This document shows, one piece after another, positions 33,575 to 44,587 of a stretch of 64,000 bases of DNA. Source of the stretch: Gnetum montanum (lineage: Eukaryota; Streptophyta; Gnetopsida; Gnetales; Gnetaceae); assembly GCA_015680685.1 (NCBI GenBank), contig MNCI01004315.1:86654-150653 (forward strand). The letters are read 5' to 3'. Every line of letters begins with the position of its first letter. Within the stretch, counting starts at the first letter, position 1. The translations under genes were made by a program, and so were the position numbers. The notes under the pieces were generated by a model that worked only from the letters and a program-made list of their open reading frames with translations, was not told the DNA's origin and did not search any database.

Positions 33575-34528
33575 TGATGAGACACGATTCACATGGGATG
33601 CGATATCGTGTCGTCCCCTACGATGTCGCATTGTCCCCTGCAATGTCGCCTACACGATATCACGGTCCACCGCCAAATCTATAAATAAGAGGTGGCACTC
33701 CCCTTATTTCCCACCCTAGGCTTAAAGTAGGGAAACTCTGGTAGTTTGATCACTCCAGAGATAGAATATTTTCCATGTGCCCGCAATAGGAGTCCCCAAG
33801 TCAACAGATCTTTATTTGAGCAGCTTTGTACCTGAACGCAAGTTTTGTACAGCAATAAAGATGAGCTTTGTGGATAAACCTTGCAGTGCATGGAATAGGT
33901 TTATTACATGTTATTTATTATCTGCATTAGCGCGGCATGAGTATGACTTGATTACGAGCATTGACGAATGTGTACGGCTAATCAAGAAATCAGCTGCTCA
34001 TCGCGATTAGTCTCTCTCATCCTCAACTCCTAGAATGCAGGATGAGTACGACTTGATTACGAGCATCTACGGATGTGTACGGCTAGTCAAGGAATCGGCT
34101 ACTGATCACATTTAGGCTAGTTAAGTGCCTTAGTATGACCACGTCGAGCACGTGCGTTACGTGTGGTGATCCCAGTAACGATTAGCGTTTGGTAGCCATA
34201 GTTGCATAGTTCAAGGTGTGTACGGTAAGTGGGAATGGATGCTGATGCTAGTTAATTTAGACTTAGTCATTAGTTAGAGTTAGTTAGCCCTCTCAACCCT
34301 TCAACTTGATAGCATAGGAGAAAAACCAGAAAAGACTATAAAAATCATATACCTCGGACTTACTTAACCATACACCGTGACAACTACAAGTAAGTCTAGG
34401 AAGACAACGAATGATTTTCCCAAGTGTTCCATGGGGCATGTAGGCATTTAGTCTATGGAGTTTGACCGGATTGCACGTGCTACGCTCGTTTTGTATGGTT
34501 GAGTGTAGGGGTACCTCGCCACTCATCA
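33575..34528 (+). repeat. Solo Athila-like LTR, target duplication CTATG
   Basis: It begins TGATGAGACACG and ends GCCACTCATCA. It is the reverse complement type of the ATH-F 3' LTR (59625-60673), so it lies in plus orientation. The same five bases, CTATG, stand on both sides (33570-33574 and 34529-34533), and the gag sequence outside is continuous. No internal element sequence is left, so this is a solo LTR made by recombination between two LTRs. It has a TATA box CTATAAATA at 33679-33687, preceded by U3 copies of the GCGATATCG/ACGATGTCG motif. Confidence 0.93.
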
Positions 34529-34533
34529 CTATG

Positions 34534-34760
34534 CAACAAAGAATAGTATCCCTCCAATGCTATATCAAGGGATTCATGGTTGCCCTATTTCCATACTTGA
34601 ATCTATTTTTTCAAGTTAAGCACTTTGAAGAATGTTTAATATTTGTTATTTAAAAACTCTAAAATTGTACTTCATCTTTTGATAGATTTTGGTTTAAATA
34701 GATTAAGCTCTTGTTAACCATTCATGATATTTTGCAAGGCACAAACATTAATGATAAAAA
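34534..34760 (-). pseudogene. Athila-like gag fragment (ATH-H), part 2
   Basis: Continuation of the gag relic after the solo LTR; it matches ATH-C at about 30150-30400 (TATTTGTTATTTAAAAACTCTA against the ATH-C form) and fades out near 34760. Between 34760 and 35280 nothing clear is recognised. Confidence 0.6.
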
Positions 34761-35279
34761 TAACTAAAATAAACTAATAATTTGACAATTTAGTTGCTTT
34801 AGAATCTTGAAAATATAGAAATTTCAATCACTTGGTTCTCAAACATTATACTTTTCAAATCTTGATCAAACCAATGGATCAATTAAGATTAAACCAATTA
34901 TGAAAAAATATTTCACAGACTAATAATTAATCCTTGGATGATTGTAGATGACATCAAAATGTGTTTTGAAGGTGGGAGGACCATCACAACCAAGGGAAAA
35001 AGGCCTCAACAAATCAGGTCTGGGTGTGTACATGCTCAATATTTACAATAGCAAGAATCCCATGCAATGAAACCACTATGCAAGGAGTCAAAAGTATGAG
35101 GCAAATTCTCCCAATGCAAACAAAGCAATCTATGCAAGGAGAGATACGTTCACCCTAGCCAAACTTGGAGGTGACCCTCATAGATAGCTACTTGGCTACG
35201 ATTATAGATAAAGTAGTCTTAGTAAATGTCCTTATAGTGACCAACTTCAAATCATTTTTGAAGTTTGCTTCTTAAGAGA

Positions 35280-35910
35280 TATGTGAGCAATTGCAAACCT
35301 CTTCCCTTTATCCAACATTGTCAACCAACGAGAAGTGGTATATAAGAGAGACACACTTCTTATGGAGTAATTGCTAGTGGATGCCACCATCAAAATCAAG
35401 GATACGATGATATGTTACTTAGTGGATGTCATAGTAGAGGCCCTAAAAATTCCAAACATATGGAGCAAGGTTGCAAAAGTTCCCACGTGCTTCAGCTTTA
35501 ATAGAAAGCTTAAATGAGTTTAGGCCTATGGCATGGATCATGAGTCTACTTTCTTGAAACAAATGGAAAAGATGTACTTCAAGATTGTAACCTACCACAT
35601 CAATGTAATGTTGAGGTTAAGCAAGATCACATCATTCTCTACCAAACCATGCACAACCCTTAGCGGATGTTCTCTAGTTAACCTACCTCACCTCATTTTC
35701 CTAAAAATTGAAAGAAGATTTAAAGAAATGAGCATAGCAGAAAGATACTTTGTTTCCCATGCTTCATTAGAAAACTCTATAGAAGGGAAGTGTTTGCCTA
35801 GTATGCCAATAATACCTTGTGAAGGCTCCAACAACACCTTGAATGGAAATCATGAAGGTTGTCCTACCCAAAAAGATTCAAAAGGAGATTTCGTTGCCTC
35901 CAAACATTGA
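35280..35910 (+). pseudogene. Plus-strand fragment of the Athila accessory ORF (ORF3-like)
   Basis: The plus strand reads VVYKRDTLL then VDATIKIKDTMICYLVDVIVEAL, then KMYFKIVTYHINVMLRLSKI, STKPCTTLSGCSLVNLPHLI and LKIERRFKEM. These align in order with the ORF3 of ATH-D (43700-44250, minus strand): MGDTYLF, GSIVKIKDIQVSYKVEAIAQAL, RIYFKIVAHHLNPIVRPSKV, LSGKFPVNLP and YLEIKKCFKEN. Its orientation is opposite to every other Athila piece here except the solo LTR. No other part of its parent element is visible. Confidence 0.7.
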
Positions 35911-37106
35911 AGCAACATGAACAAACTTCTTTGTGACAATTACAAGATTTATCCCAACTACCACCATCCCAACCATATGAACCATAGGTTCAAGAGTGAG
36001 CACAGTGCAAACTATTGCACCAAGCACTAGTAGACAAGTACTTGTGGGTGGTTTTAATGTATACTGTTCTACAATGAACCATTTGTAAGAGGTATCTTAG
36101 TTTGTAGTTAGTGCCTGAATGATTCATGTGACCTGGGATGTAGTGTTTACATTAAAATATTTGGTAATGTTCCATCCTTCCTTATAGCATTGGAATTAGA
36201 GGATGTTGTGACTATTGTAATGCGTAATAAAAATCAAGACACTATTGCAAAGATTGTTGGTGACCATGGTGACCGTGTGGCAAAAGCTTTCGAAATCGTG
36301 TTTCACTTATTTCCTGGGACGTCGGCACGTGCATTTAGGGATGTCCTGGCATTTTCAGAATGTCATGGGGAGGTAAAGAGACATGAGAAAGAATAGTTGT
36401 ATCTAAGATATTTGTATTAACATTTATGTATAAAATTTGTTATTCTTGAGATATTTTAAAAATCAGGATAGTAAACCATTTTGACAATGTTTTAAAATAA
36501 AAAGAAGAGTTGTTATTTGTATCTTTGTTGCATTTTGAATGCCAAAATATGCTGGATGTTCCACTTACATCTGAGAACATTTAGCAATACGCCCCAATCC
36601 TAAGGACATCTCATAGACAGTTTTTATTTATTTATTGTAATGCATCCCTGCGTAATACTGTTCAGAATCCTTGACTTCAGTGGCGTAGAAGATATTCAGA
36701 TTCCTATTACAAGGAAAGAACCGAAAGACAGGGATTCATGACCGCAGAAAAGCACAAAGAGGAACAAAGGGCAACTGATTCTGGTGGCGTAAAGTCTGAA
36801 ATAAAGCGAATCAATCTTAGGAAAAAAAATATATTATTCTACTGTGATGAGTCAGGTTGCTTGCACGCTTAAAATGCCAAGTCTGGTAACGCGCTACGCT
36901 TATTCTGTCCGCACGCGCAAAGACACAACGCGAATATTTATTAAAATTTTCAAAACAATCTGAAATCCTCAATGTCACGTGAGGCCGTGACAGTGACTTC
37001 ATTTTAGAAAAAAATTTTCGTCCACCGCAATTATGCATTTCAAATTCCAATATTAATGGATGAAAGTCGCGAACCAAATTCCAAGCAGAAGGGGCGTAAT
37101 CCATTA
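35911..37106. other. Start of the low-repeat island
   Basis: No recognised element. A 68-codon plus-strand open frame at 36190-36396 (MELEDVVTIV ... HGEVKRHEKE) has mixed, protein-like composition, but I do not recognise it and see no promoter or splice sites that support it. The rest is AT-rich. Confidence 0.35.
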
Positions 37107-37305
37107 GGAGATACTGAACAACTCCAACAGAAACACGATTCAGTGGATTAAATCCTTCTCAGCATCATCGATCAGTTTCTGTGTTTTTCTCTGAAGCATT
37201 GCTTAGGACTTGGGAGATACTGAATAACTACAACAGAAACATGATTCAGAAATTAAATCCTTTTTCCGCATCGATCAGTTTGTGTTTTTATATAAAGCAT
37301 TGCTG
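37107..37305. repeat. Tandem duplication of about 106 bp downstream of the 37343 gene
   Basis: GGAGATACTGAACAACT at 37107 and GGAGATACTGAATAACT at 37213 each begin a copy about 95 bases long, with AACAGAAACA, ATTAAATCCTT, ATCGATCAGTTT and AAGCATTGCT in the same order. The copies differ at perhaps one base in eight. They lie in the 3' flank of the minus-strand gene. Confidence 0.75.
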
Positions 37306-37342
37306 AATATTTTGAAAGGCAGACCTTAGAAATGAATCTAAT

Positions 37343-37819
37343 CTAAGCACGATGAAACAGAGAAGTAGAACAGTTCTGGACGGCCGCCCTGCGATGGCAG
37401 GACGAGGAAGAAGAATAATAATAATAATAATCAGGTGACATGATTATCCCCGAAGAATCAGCAGCAGATGTATCAGCATGAAATGAAGAATCATAGATCT
37501 TGTGCAAGTCCTTTTTGCGAATGCGGAGCTTCAGTTGAACACGGCCGAGCTCAGGAGGAAGCATATCCCATGAAACCACCATTGCTTTGTCTCTGTCGAT
37601 CAGATCACGAAGACATGAATCCTGTGCAAGATAAGCCATGGCCACGACCTTGCCCAAAGTGTCATCATAATCATATTTTTTTGCTGCACTGGTACCAGTT
37701 GTAATAGTAATACTGTTATTCTCCTCTTCCTCTTCTTCTGATATTCGCAGAAGTGTGTATGGATTCTTCTTCTTCTTATGCGCCACAAGCTTCATTAAAG
37801 CGGCCCCCATTAGTTTCAT
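37343..37819 (-). CDS. Unrecognised 158-residue protein; only plausible host gene in the window
   Basis: This is an uninterrupted single-exon frame with a promoter-like upstream region, unlike everything around it. The N-terminus is basic (LVAHKKKKN), followed by an acidic run of Glu at residues 28-33. A well-structured central part (about 54-107) follows: LGKVVAMAYLAQDSCL, VVSWDMLPPELGRVQL, KLRIRKKDLHKIY. The C-terminal third is low complexity, with runs of five Tyr and five Ser. The Tyr run is encoded by an ATA/TAT microsatellite. I see no signal peptide, membrane segment or catalytic motif and do not recognise the family. The ATG at 37819 is chosen because it lies about 80 bases after a TATA box; an internal Met at residue 4 is also possible. 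Confidence 0.65.
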   Translation of the reverse strand: MKLMGAALMKLVAHKKKKNPYTLLRISEEEEEENNSITITTGTSAAKKYDYDDTLGKVVAMAYLAQDSCLRDLIDRDKAMVVSWDMLPPELGRVQLKLRIRKKDLHKIYDSSFHADTSAADSSGIIMSPDYYYYYSSSSSCHRRAAVQNCSTSLFHRA

Positions 37820-37897
37820 TTCTGCGGATCAAGAGCTTGAATTCTACACCAGTGCGATAAAGAAAAACTTGGCCACAACGTTCAAGTTGAACATTAG

Positions 37898-37907
37898 TAT
37901 TTATATA
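37898..37907 (-). promoter_or_regulatory. TATA box upstream of the 37343-37819 gene
   Basis: TATATAAATA on the minus strand, about 80 bases upstream of the ATG. A start about 30 bases on would leave a leader of roughly 45-50 bases. Confidence 0.6.
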
Positions 37908-38007
37908 ATTATATCCGCGTATGCTTCTTTTTTTAATAGTCCATCGGCACATTCAAAACAAACGATTCAACAACAAACGTGTGCACATAATTGTTTATTA
38001 AGCAGCA

Positions 38008-38015
38008 CCACGTGG
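38008..38015. promoter_or_regulatory. G-box CCACGTGG upstream of the same gene
   Basis: A perfect palindromic CCACGTGG about 100 bases upstream of the TATA box. In plants this is the core bound by bZIP and bHLH factors in light- and abscisic-acid-responsive promoters. Its distance fits a proximal promoter element; the assignment is inference. Confidence 0.5.
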
Positions 38016-38579
38016 GATGTTACTGTATCATTATTCCTTCGGCGATTTGAATATTATTCCTTCGACAAATTGATTTCGTCGTTTCCAAGACCAATTTCCT
38101 TTCCTTTACACTAGGAGGAACAATTTCGTTCAGTAGCATAGAGGATATTATGTTCAGTCATTTATTACTTCAACCCTTGCTGTTCTTTATGCGTCTTAAA
38201 AATCTCTCGTGGATTGCACAAACAGAAATACGAATAAATTAAAAAGTTCTATTTTGTTGCCCGCTGAGTATGACTATTAAGTTGCAGAATTTTGACTTTG
38301 CAAAAAATTTAAACAAACGAAAATCTCCGAGAAATCTTTGAATCGAACTTGAAAATCTTTTCATTAGTATTTCGGGCTTTCAACAATGAGAAAAAAAATC
38401 TAGTCGATTTCAAACCTACCACCATTCCTATAACAGATGAGAAGCTTTATGCTGAAGCTATCAATGTTCTTTTACCAAGATACTAATTACCTGATTTTAT
38501 ATGAATTTAATTTTTAATTTACAAAATTGCAAAACTTTTTCTACTTACGTCAAATAAGAACCCTGAACTCTGTGGGTCG
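38016..38579. other. Upstream flank of the host gene
   Basis: AT-rich sequence with no conserved frame and no recognised repeat up to about 38580, where the ATH-E accessory ORF begins abruptly. Confidence 0.4.
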
Positions 38580-39789
38580 GCCATAACTTTTTGAGTGCGT
38601 AGATTTATTCTGTGGGTGTCTGCATTCGCTGGGTTGAAAACAGCAGGGCCGTCTTCTCCAACCAATTTATGATTCTGATTATTTTGTTGAGATGGCTCAA
38701 CGCTAGTCTATAGACAAATGGTTCTCCACCACTTGCCTCTTCTTATTGCAGCGTTGTTGCTGCATCAGCTGTTCTTGAAGTTTTCTCATGTGTTCAACAA
38801 CTGCGTTAGCCATTGATGTTGTTTCATTGGCAAGTGGTGGTGGTGGCTACTCCTCCTCTAGCAACTTAGCAGTTGCCTTGTCCTTCATCATCTCCTCTTG
38901 CTAGAATGCAGTAGAAACATGATGAAGTGTGTCATTAGTGTAACAAGCTATGCCTTCCCTCTTGTAGAGTTTATGTATCAAGCACGGGACAAGAAGTGTC
39001 TTTCTCCCTTATTTGTTTTCTTTGAAGCACTTCTCAATTTAGAGGAAAATGAGCTAAGGGAGGTTAACAAGGAACTTGCTGCTTAGAGTGGTGCATGCAT
39101 AGGTGGAGAAGGCAATACCCTTACTAGGCCTCACCATTGGGTTTAGGTGGTAGGTTGCAATCTTGAAGTAGGCTCTCTCTCTGCCTTGGTGAGTGCACCA
39201 TACTTCCTATAGTCCACCCCATAGCACCATTGGACCCATTTTTTTTAACATTGGGGTCTGCTTAAGTGTAAATTTTTGCCTGAGTGCCTCTGCAATGGCC
39301 TCAACCAAGTAGGAGAGGGTTATGTCTTTACTTTTCACCGTGGCATCTCCTTGTTGGTTGTTCTAGAAGAGGTAAGTCTCCCCCATGTACCATTCTCCCA
39401 TTGGAAAAGAGAATGGGCCGCATGGAAGACCCTTGCAGTTGTGTGCAGACTTCCTTTGGCATCAATTCCAAGAAAGGATCAAAGTTAAATTTCTAAAAAA
39501 CCAAACTTTGGACCTCCTTGGAACGAATTCATTCCAGGCAGGCCTTGGTTAGTGTGACCTCCAAGTTAGACCTAGGCCTTTGTGCCTCATCCTGCCATAA
39601 CTAACCAATCTTTGCAGTGGAAATCTAGTGGACAAATTCCACTTCGGACTCCTCCTAAAGAGGTCACACTGCATGTGTCTTTGCTTCTTGCTCTTCAGGT
39701 TGTTATGGCTACTACCACCTTCCTCCTCTTAGTTGCTTCTTCCTAGGTTGGGATGATCCTTCTCCTTGTGGTTCCCTCTTTGACACCAT
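38580..39789 (-). pseudogene. Accessory ORF (ORF3) of ATH-E, truncated
   Basis: The ATG at 39789 begins MVSKREPQGEG, comparable to MAPKQKHSQEGEP of ATH-D. It continues with LEVTLTKACLE, CTQLQGSS, FSNGRMVHGGDLPLLEQ and later an Asn/Glu-rich part, all with many stops and frame changes. It stops at the edge of the low-repeat island. ATH-D keeps the whole ORF (41817-44587). Confidence 0.7.
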
Positions 39790-40704
39790 TTGTGATCACA
39801 ACCATAACTAAGGATTAGTGTTTTATGTGTAGCTTTTAGTGCTTTTGATACCTTTCTTCTTTTAAGCAAGTTACAGTTAGGCTAGTTGTGATCATGGCAG
39901 ATTGATTATTTTATTCATATAGCTACCTGAATTTTTTTGATGAGGTTTAACTTAGTGTAGATTAGTGATTTTTAATATTATTTTATTAGTTAAACCTTTG
40001 GAAGTTAGAAAATTTTTGAAAACTTTTTTATCATAAACCATGCGTTTGTGGCCTCCACAACATAAAGCTCCCCTCCAATAGCTTGAGGGTTGAAGAATGA
40101 GGTAATTCGGACAAGTAGTATGCAAGTTATAGTGCTTGGAAGATGCTATGGGCTTAGAAAAATCAAAAAACTCCCCTAGTGTTGTGATGAAAATGTGTAA
40201 AAATGACTTAGTGTTGATGCACATTTATAAGCTTTTTGTACTGTGTTGAGAGGGATGCATCGATGCAACATATTTAAGCAATTTTTTAACTTTTAAAACC
40301 AAGTGTGGACAAAGAGCTTAATGATGAAATTAGAGTTTAGAGAAAGACAGAAAAGCCTAGAATAAAGATAAACAATGAAAGATGGCTTGAAATTAAGTTG
40401 GAAAAACAAGATTTGGATGGACATTGATTGCCAAGGAGTATAAAACTAGATGTTTTAAGGTGGGAAAACAATGGTTTTGAAGGCAAAATGACAATGGGAT
40501 AAGAATTTTAACCATCAAACCAAAAAGTATGCAAGTGGGTCCTCCCCATAGTAGGCTCATGCCTTTAATTCCCTTGCATGCCTTCATACCAAGGAGGTTG
40601 TAGGCACCAAGGATGATTAATGGTCGTGGATTGTTAAAAATTGAATCATACAAGAAATCACCAAGAAATTAAGACATACCAAAATGGACACATTGATTAA
40701 TCAT
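39790..40704. other. Spacer upstream of ORF3 in ATH-E
   Basis: Non-coding spacer between integrase and ORF3, AT-rich, with the conserved GTGGGTCCTCCCC block near 40530. ATH-D was inserted here: the last five bases (40700-40704, ATCAT) are repeated at 52654-52658. Confidence 0.7.
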
Positions 40705-41567
40705 TAATGAGCGGCAAGGTACCCATACACCCAACCATACGAATCACAAAGCGTTCACGCACGATGCGGTCAAATTCCATGAACTTCGTCATTTCCAATG
40801 CACTAGATCTTTAGGAAGTGAATCTAGCATTAAGGTCAATCATTGTATTCCCAATTACACTTGTGACGTCCATTGGTATGATTAAGTGTAACTAAGGCAT
40901 TCGATTTTTATCATTTTTTTATGTTTTATAAGTTGGTGCTCAAATGTAGATAAAATTAATTTGATTAACTAATCTAAATTAATTAATTAACTAATCATTT
41001 AACTAATCCTAACATAAGAATCTATTCCCACTTTCTATGCACGTCCTGAACCCATGTATCTGCTACTGGGAGACCAAGCACTATGCTACTGGGCATACCA
41101 AGCAATAACGCTATTGGGATTACCAAGCAAATACATGTTACGTTCAAAGTGGTCATACTTATGTCTATAATCTATTTTGCTTAATTGTCTCATTAACGTA
41201 ATAACTGGAAAATATTTGATAACTAACTGAAAACATTTAATAAATAATTAAAAACATTAAATGCATAAATAAAATAACTAATCTATCCAAAGTGTTGCAA
41301 GGTTTATCAGAAAGTTCATCTTTATTACTGCACATACTGTCGTGCTCAAGTACAACAATGCTCAAATAAAGATCCATACACTCAATGACTCCTACTATAG
41401 GCACTCAGGGAAAAAAATTCTAAATTTCAAATGAAAAAAATGTAAGAGCTTTACTATTACTAAAATCTGGACTCCCATAAATGTGACTGGTAGGCACGTA
41501 TTTATAGGTGATAGATAAACATTACATTGATGAAGCCTCGTCGACACAGCCAACCAACAACTCATCA
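40705..41567 (-). repeat. 3' LTR of ATH-D
   Basis: It starts TAATGAGCGGCAAGG (ancestral TGATGAG) and ends AACTCATCA, with the 7-base inverted ends typical of this family. The TATA box on the minus strand is CTATAAATA (41507-41499). It is preceded by the duplication ATCAT at 40700-40704. Confidence 0.9.
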
Positions 41568-41580
41568 TACCCCTACGACT
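41568..41580 (-). other. Polypurine-tract position of ATH-D
   Basis: The minus strand reads AGTCGTAGGGGTA directly before the LTR. ATH-F has AGTCATGGGGGTA at the same place (60674-60686). The tract is short, but its place and conservation support the assignment. Confidence 0.5.
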
Positions 41581-41816
41581 AAATGAAAACTCATCCTCAA
41601 GTTATTTTACAAAACTGGGAAGGTATGAGATTATTGATTGACTTTTCTTTCAACAAAACAAACTTGACTAACTTGACAAAAAATGGTGTGCCTGGGTGTA
41701 CGGATCAACACATTACAAAAATGGTGGTGTTCAAGGCACAAAATTGAACACCATGACACAACTCTTTAAAAATTCGACAACACATTTGTTGATGATGTGA
41801 GACTTATTGGAGAAGA

Positions 41817-44587
41817 TCAAATGATCCCATGCAGTGGTGGTTTCTGAGGCTCTGAGAGACCTTCACCAAATTCACACATTGGCGGTGGTTGAGGCAGCTG
41901 TGGTTGTCCTGCTACTACTACAACTTCAGGTGGGAGGCGAAAAGCATCCAGTAGTGCTTTCATTTTCTCCTCCTTACTTCTAGGATCATGCACCATCCAC
42001 ATAGCTTTCCCAATGTGGGTTGGAACAGGCACATCCCAAGGACATGGGATCACTGGAAATAACTCCTTGACATTGACAAATCAGGTAGCAAATTATTTAT
42101 GTTCAATGTTGAATGCTCGCACTATGTTCTTCAACTTCTGGTAGTCATTCATTCATCTGGCTAGGTCCTTGACAATGGATTTCTGATCTCTAAATCACCC
42201 TTTGAGGACTTCAAGTTCAGCGTTAGTAGTCTCAAGTTTTTGCTTGGTTTCCTTGTGGTGTTTGAACTCAACCTCATATAGCAGATACAAGCTAGCCACC
42301 TTCTTGTCCAATTCTAACCACGGCCATCTAGCTATCAGCATTGCTAAGTTTACGTAACAGAGATTGATTAACTCCATATACTTTATCATTTCTTCGATTT
42401 GCAACTCTTTCAAATGGATCTATGCTTTATTGTAGGCATCAATCCCATCAAGGATGGACTACCACATCTCTCTTTCTTGTTGGAGTTACTGGAGGGCTTC
42501 GTTCACTTTAGCTTTTGCCATCTAGATTTTCTTTTCATTAATCTCCTTTTGGAAGCCAACCTGGTTCCTATAGTGATTTTTTACTTTCTCAAACTTGAGA
42601 GCTTCATTCTTCCAGGCAGTAATTTTGATGGTAGACTTTTGATGCAAGGTGCATACCTCCTCCATTGATAAATTTTGGTTCTCTACAGCCAATTTGCTTA
42701 GTTCAGTGTTGATTCTAGCAAGCTACTCCTCCTGTTGATGAATGAATTCTTGCATTTGATCTGTTTGAGCATCAACATTTTATAGGTGATGATTTTGCAT
42801 GGTCAATGCTTCATTTTCTTGATGCATATGATTTAAGTCCTTTTTGATTGAGTGCATTTTAGCTTCTACCATAGACTATTTGGAGATGGCCATTACTGCT
42901 TCCTCCTCAGCCTTTTAAAATCGTTCTTGAAGTTTTTCGATAGCTTCATCTCTAATATTTGCTAGGCCAAGGATTGTTTGTTCTACAAGTCAGGCATAAA
43001 GCTCAGCAACCTCCATAGCCAAACATTGATTTTGCTCTTTGGCCATTTTTAGTTGCCCCTCCAAAATGATGCATCTACCCCTTGCATTCAGTAGCTCAGA
43101 CAGGGTTGCAGTGAGGTTCTTTGGAAGATCAAAAATATCTAGAGTCAATTGCTCAGTTTCTACTAGTTGTCCCGTTATGTCATAGGTGCATTTAGTGCTT
43201 CAGCTACATGGTCGAGTATCACTTTTGCCACTATCTCTTATCCTTGGTGCTACATCACCAAGATAGTTGTCTCTTCACCTTCCTCCAACCTCAACGAGAA
43301 AGTGGTGCCATTCCTAGAAATTTCTAGGAATAGATGATGTGTTGCTAATGACATTGTTACCTCCTGAGTGTTGGGATCTGACCTCAAAGGCAATTGTGTT
43401 CTTTGGGCAAATAAAATGGAACCACCCCTCTCCATCTAGCTAACTATTTGGGTCATGTCATTAAGGTGACTCATTGTTGGCCAATACACAGATGGATCCA
43501 TCCCACTCATTCTTGCCTACTACTCTTATTTACTCAAGAGCCACTCTTAGATTTGTCATAGAAGCTCAAGGACTATGTGGACCTTTGGTGTTCTCTCCTA
43601 AGTGGTTGGTGTTGGCAATAGCTCCTCTTCTTGAATGGTTGTTGGTGTTTTCTCTTTCATGATTTCTACCCATGAGGCTAAGGGAACATGCCTAAGAGTG
43701 TCATTTGAATAGCAAAAAATACCTACCCTCTTGCAAAGTTTTTTGATGAGGCATAGAAAGGGCATGGTCTTCCTTCCATATTCATTTTCCTTAAAACACT
43801 TCTTAATCTCCAAATAAATCAACTATGGAAGGTTAACAGGAAATTTTCCACTTAGAGCAGTGCATGCCCGAGTGGAGAAAGCAATCACCTTACTTGGCCT
43901 CACTATTGGATTAAGGTGATGAGCTACAATCTTGAAATAAATTCGCTCTACTAGTATGAGTGCACCATACTTCTTATAGTCCACCGTGTAGCATTGCTAG
44001 GTCTGCTTCCTTTCTGCTTCAAGATCATCTTTTGTTGATATCTCTGCCAACTATGTTCCAATGTCTAGCAACCCCAGTGCCTGTGCGATGGCCTCTACCT
44101 TGTAGGACACTTGAATGTCCTTTATTTTTACAATGGACCCTAGCCTTCGACAATTCTAGAAGAGATAGGTATCTCCCATGTACCACTCCCCACTGGTCAT
44201 GATGATTGGCCACACGAAAGAGGTTTGCAATTGTGTTCTGACATCCTCTAAAGCTTTTTCCAAAAATGGTCCAAAGTTTATCTCTTGAAGAACTGATCTT
44301 TGGATCTCTCGGGACTTGATGATGTCTAGGCAACCTTGAGTCAGAGTGACCTCAAGCCTTGCCATAGGTCTCGACACTTCTCCTCATTGAGATTGTTTTG
44401 TAGGCACTTCTTCTTTTGGAATCTGTCGAATAGATTCCACTTCAGGATTCTCACAAGGAGGTCCCATTGCATGGGTCACCTCTTCTTGTTCTTGGCCCAA
44501 TTCTTGTTGGCCCCTTCTAGCTTTGGGTTATTTCTCTTGTGGTTGTGAGGGTTCTCCTTCCTGTGAATGCTTTTGTTTGGGTGCCAT
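41817..44587 (-). pseudogene. Accessory ORF (ORF3) of ATH-D, plant transposon-protein-like domain plus coiled coil
   Basis: This is a same-strand extra ORF after integrase, about 920 codons with decay. The ATG at 44587 (MAPKQKHSQEGEP) is followed by a charged leader. A domain then reads INFGPFLEKALEDV, WYMGDTYLF, RIYFKIVAHHLNPIV, FSTRACTALSGKFPVNLP and KTMPFLCLIKKLCKRVGI (43600-44380). This resembles the putative plant transposon protein family known as an additional ORF in Athila-type and other plant gypsy elements. The second half (42190-43200) is rich in heptads (KETKQKLETTNAELEVLKG) and should form coiled coil. The C-terminus is proline-rich (PQLPQPPPM). Function is not known. Stops are frequent. 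Confidence 0.75.

Larger units (their letters stand above)
38580..40704 (-). mobile_element. ATH-E, 3'-proximal piece (accessory ORF and spacer), truncated at left
   Basis: This is the continuation of ATH-E (52654-59531) on the other side of the inserted ATH-D. The sequence at 40520-40600 (AAGTGGGTCCTCCCCATAG, TAGGCTCATGCC) is the same spacer that ATH-D has at 45325-45400 and ATH-F at 61445-61500. The piece ends inside the accessory ORF at about 38580; no 3' LTR follows. The exact left boundary is uncertain by a hundred bases or so. Confidence 0.8.
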
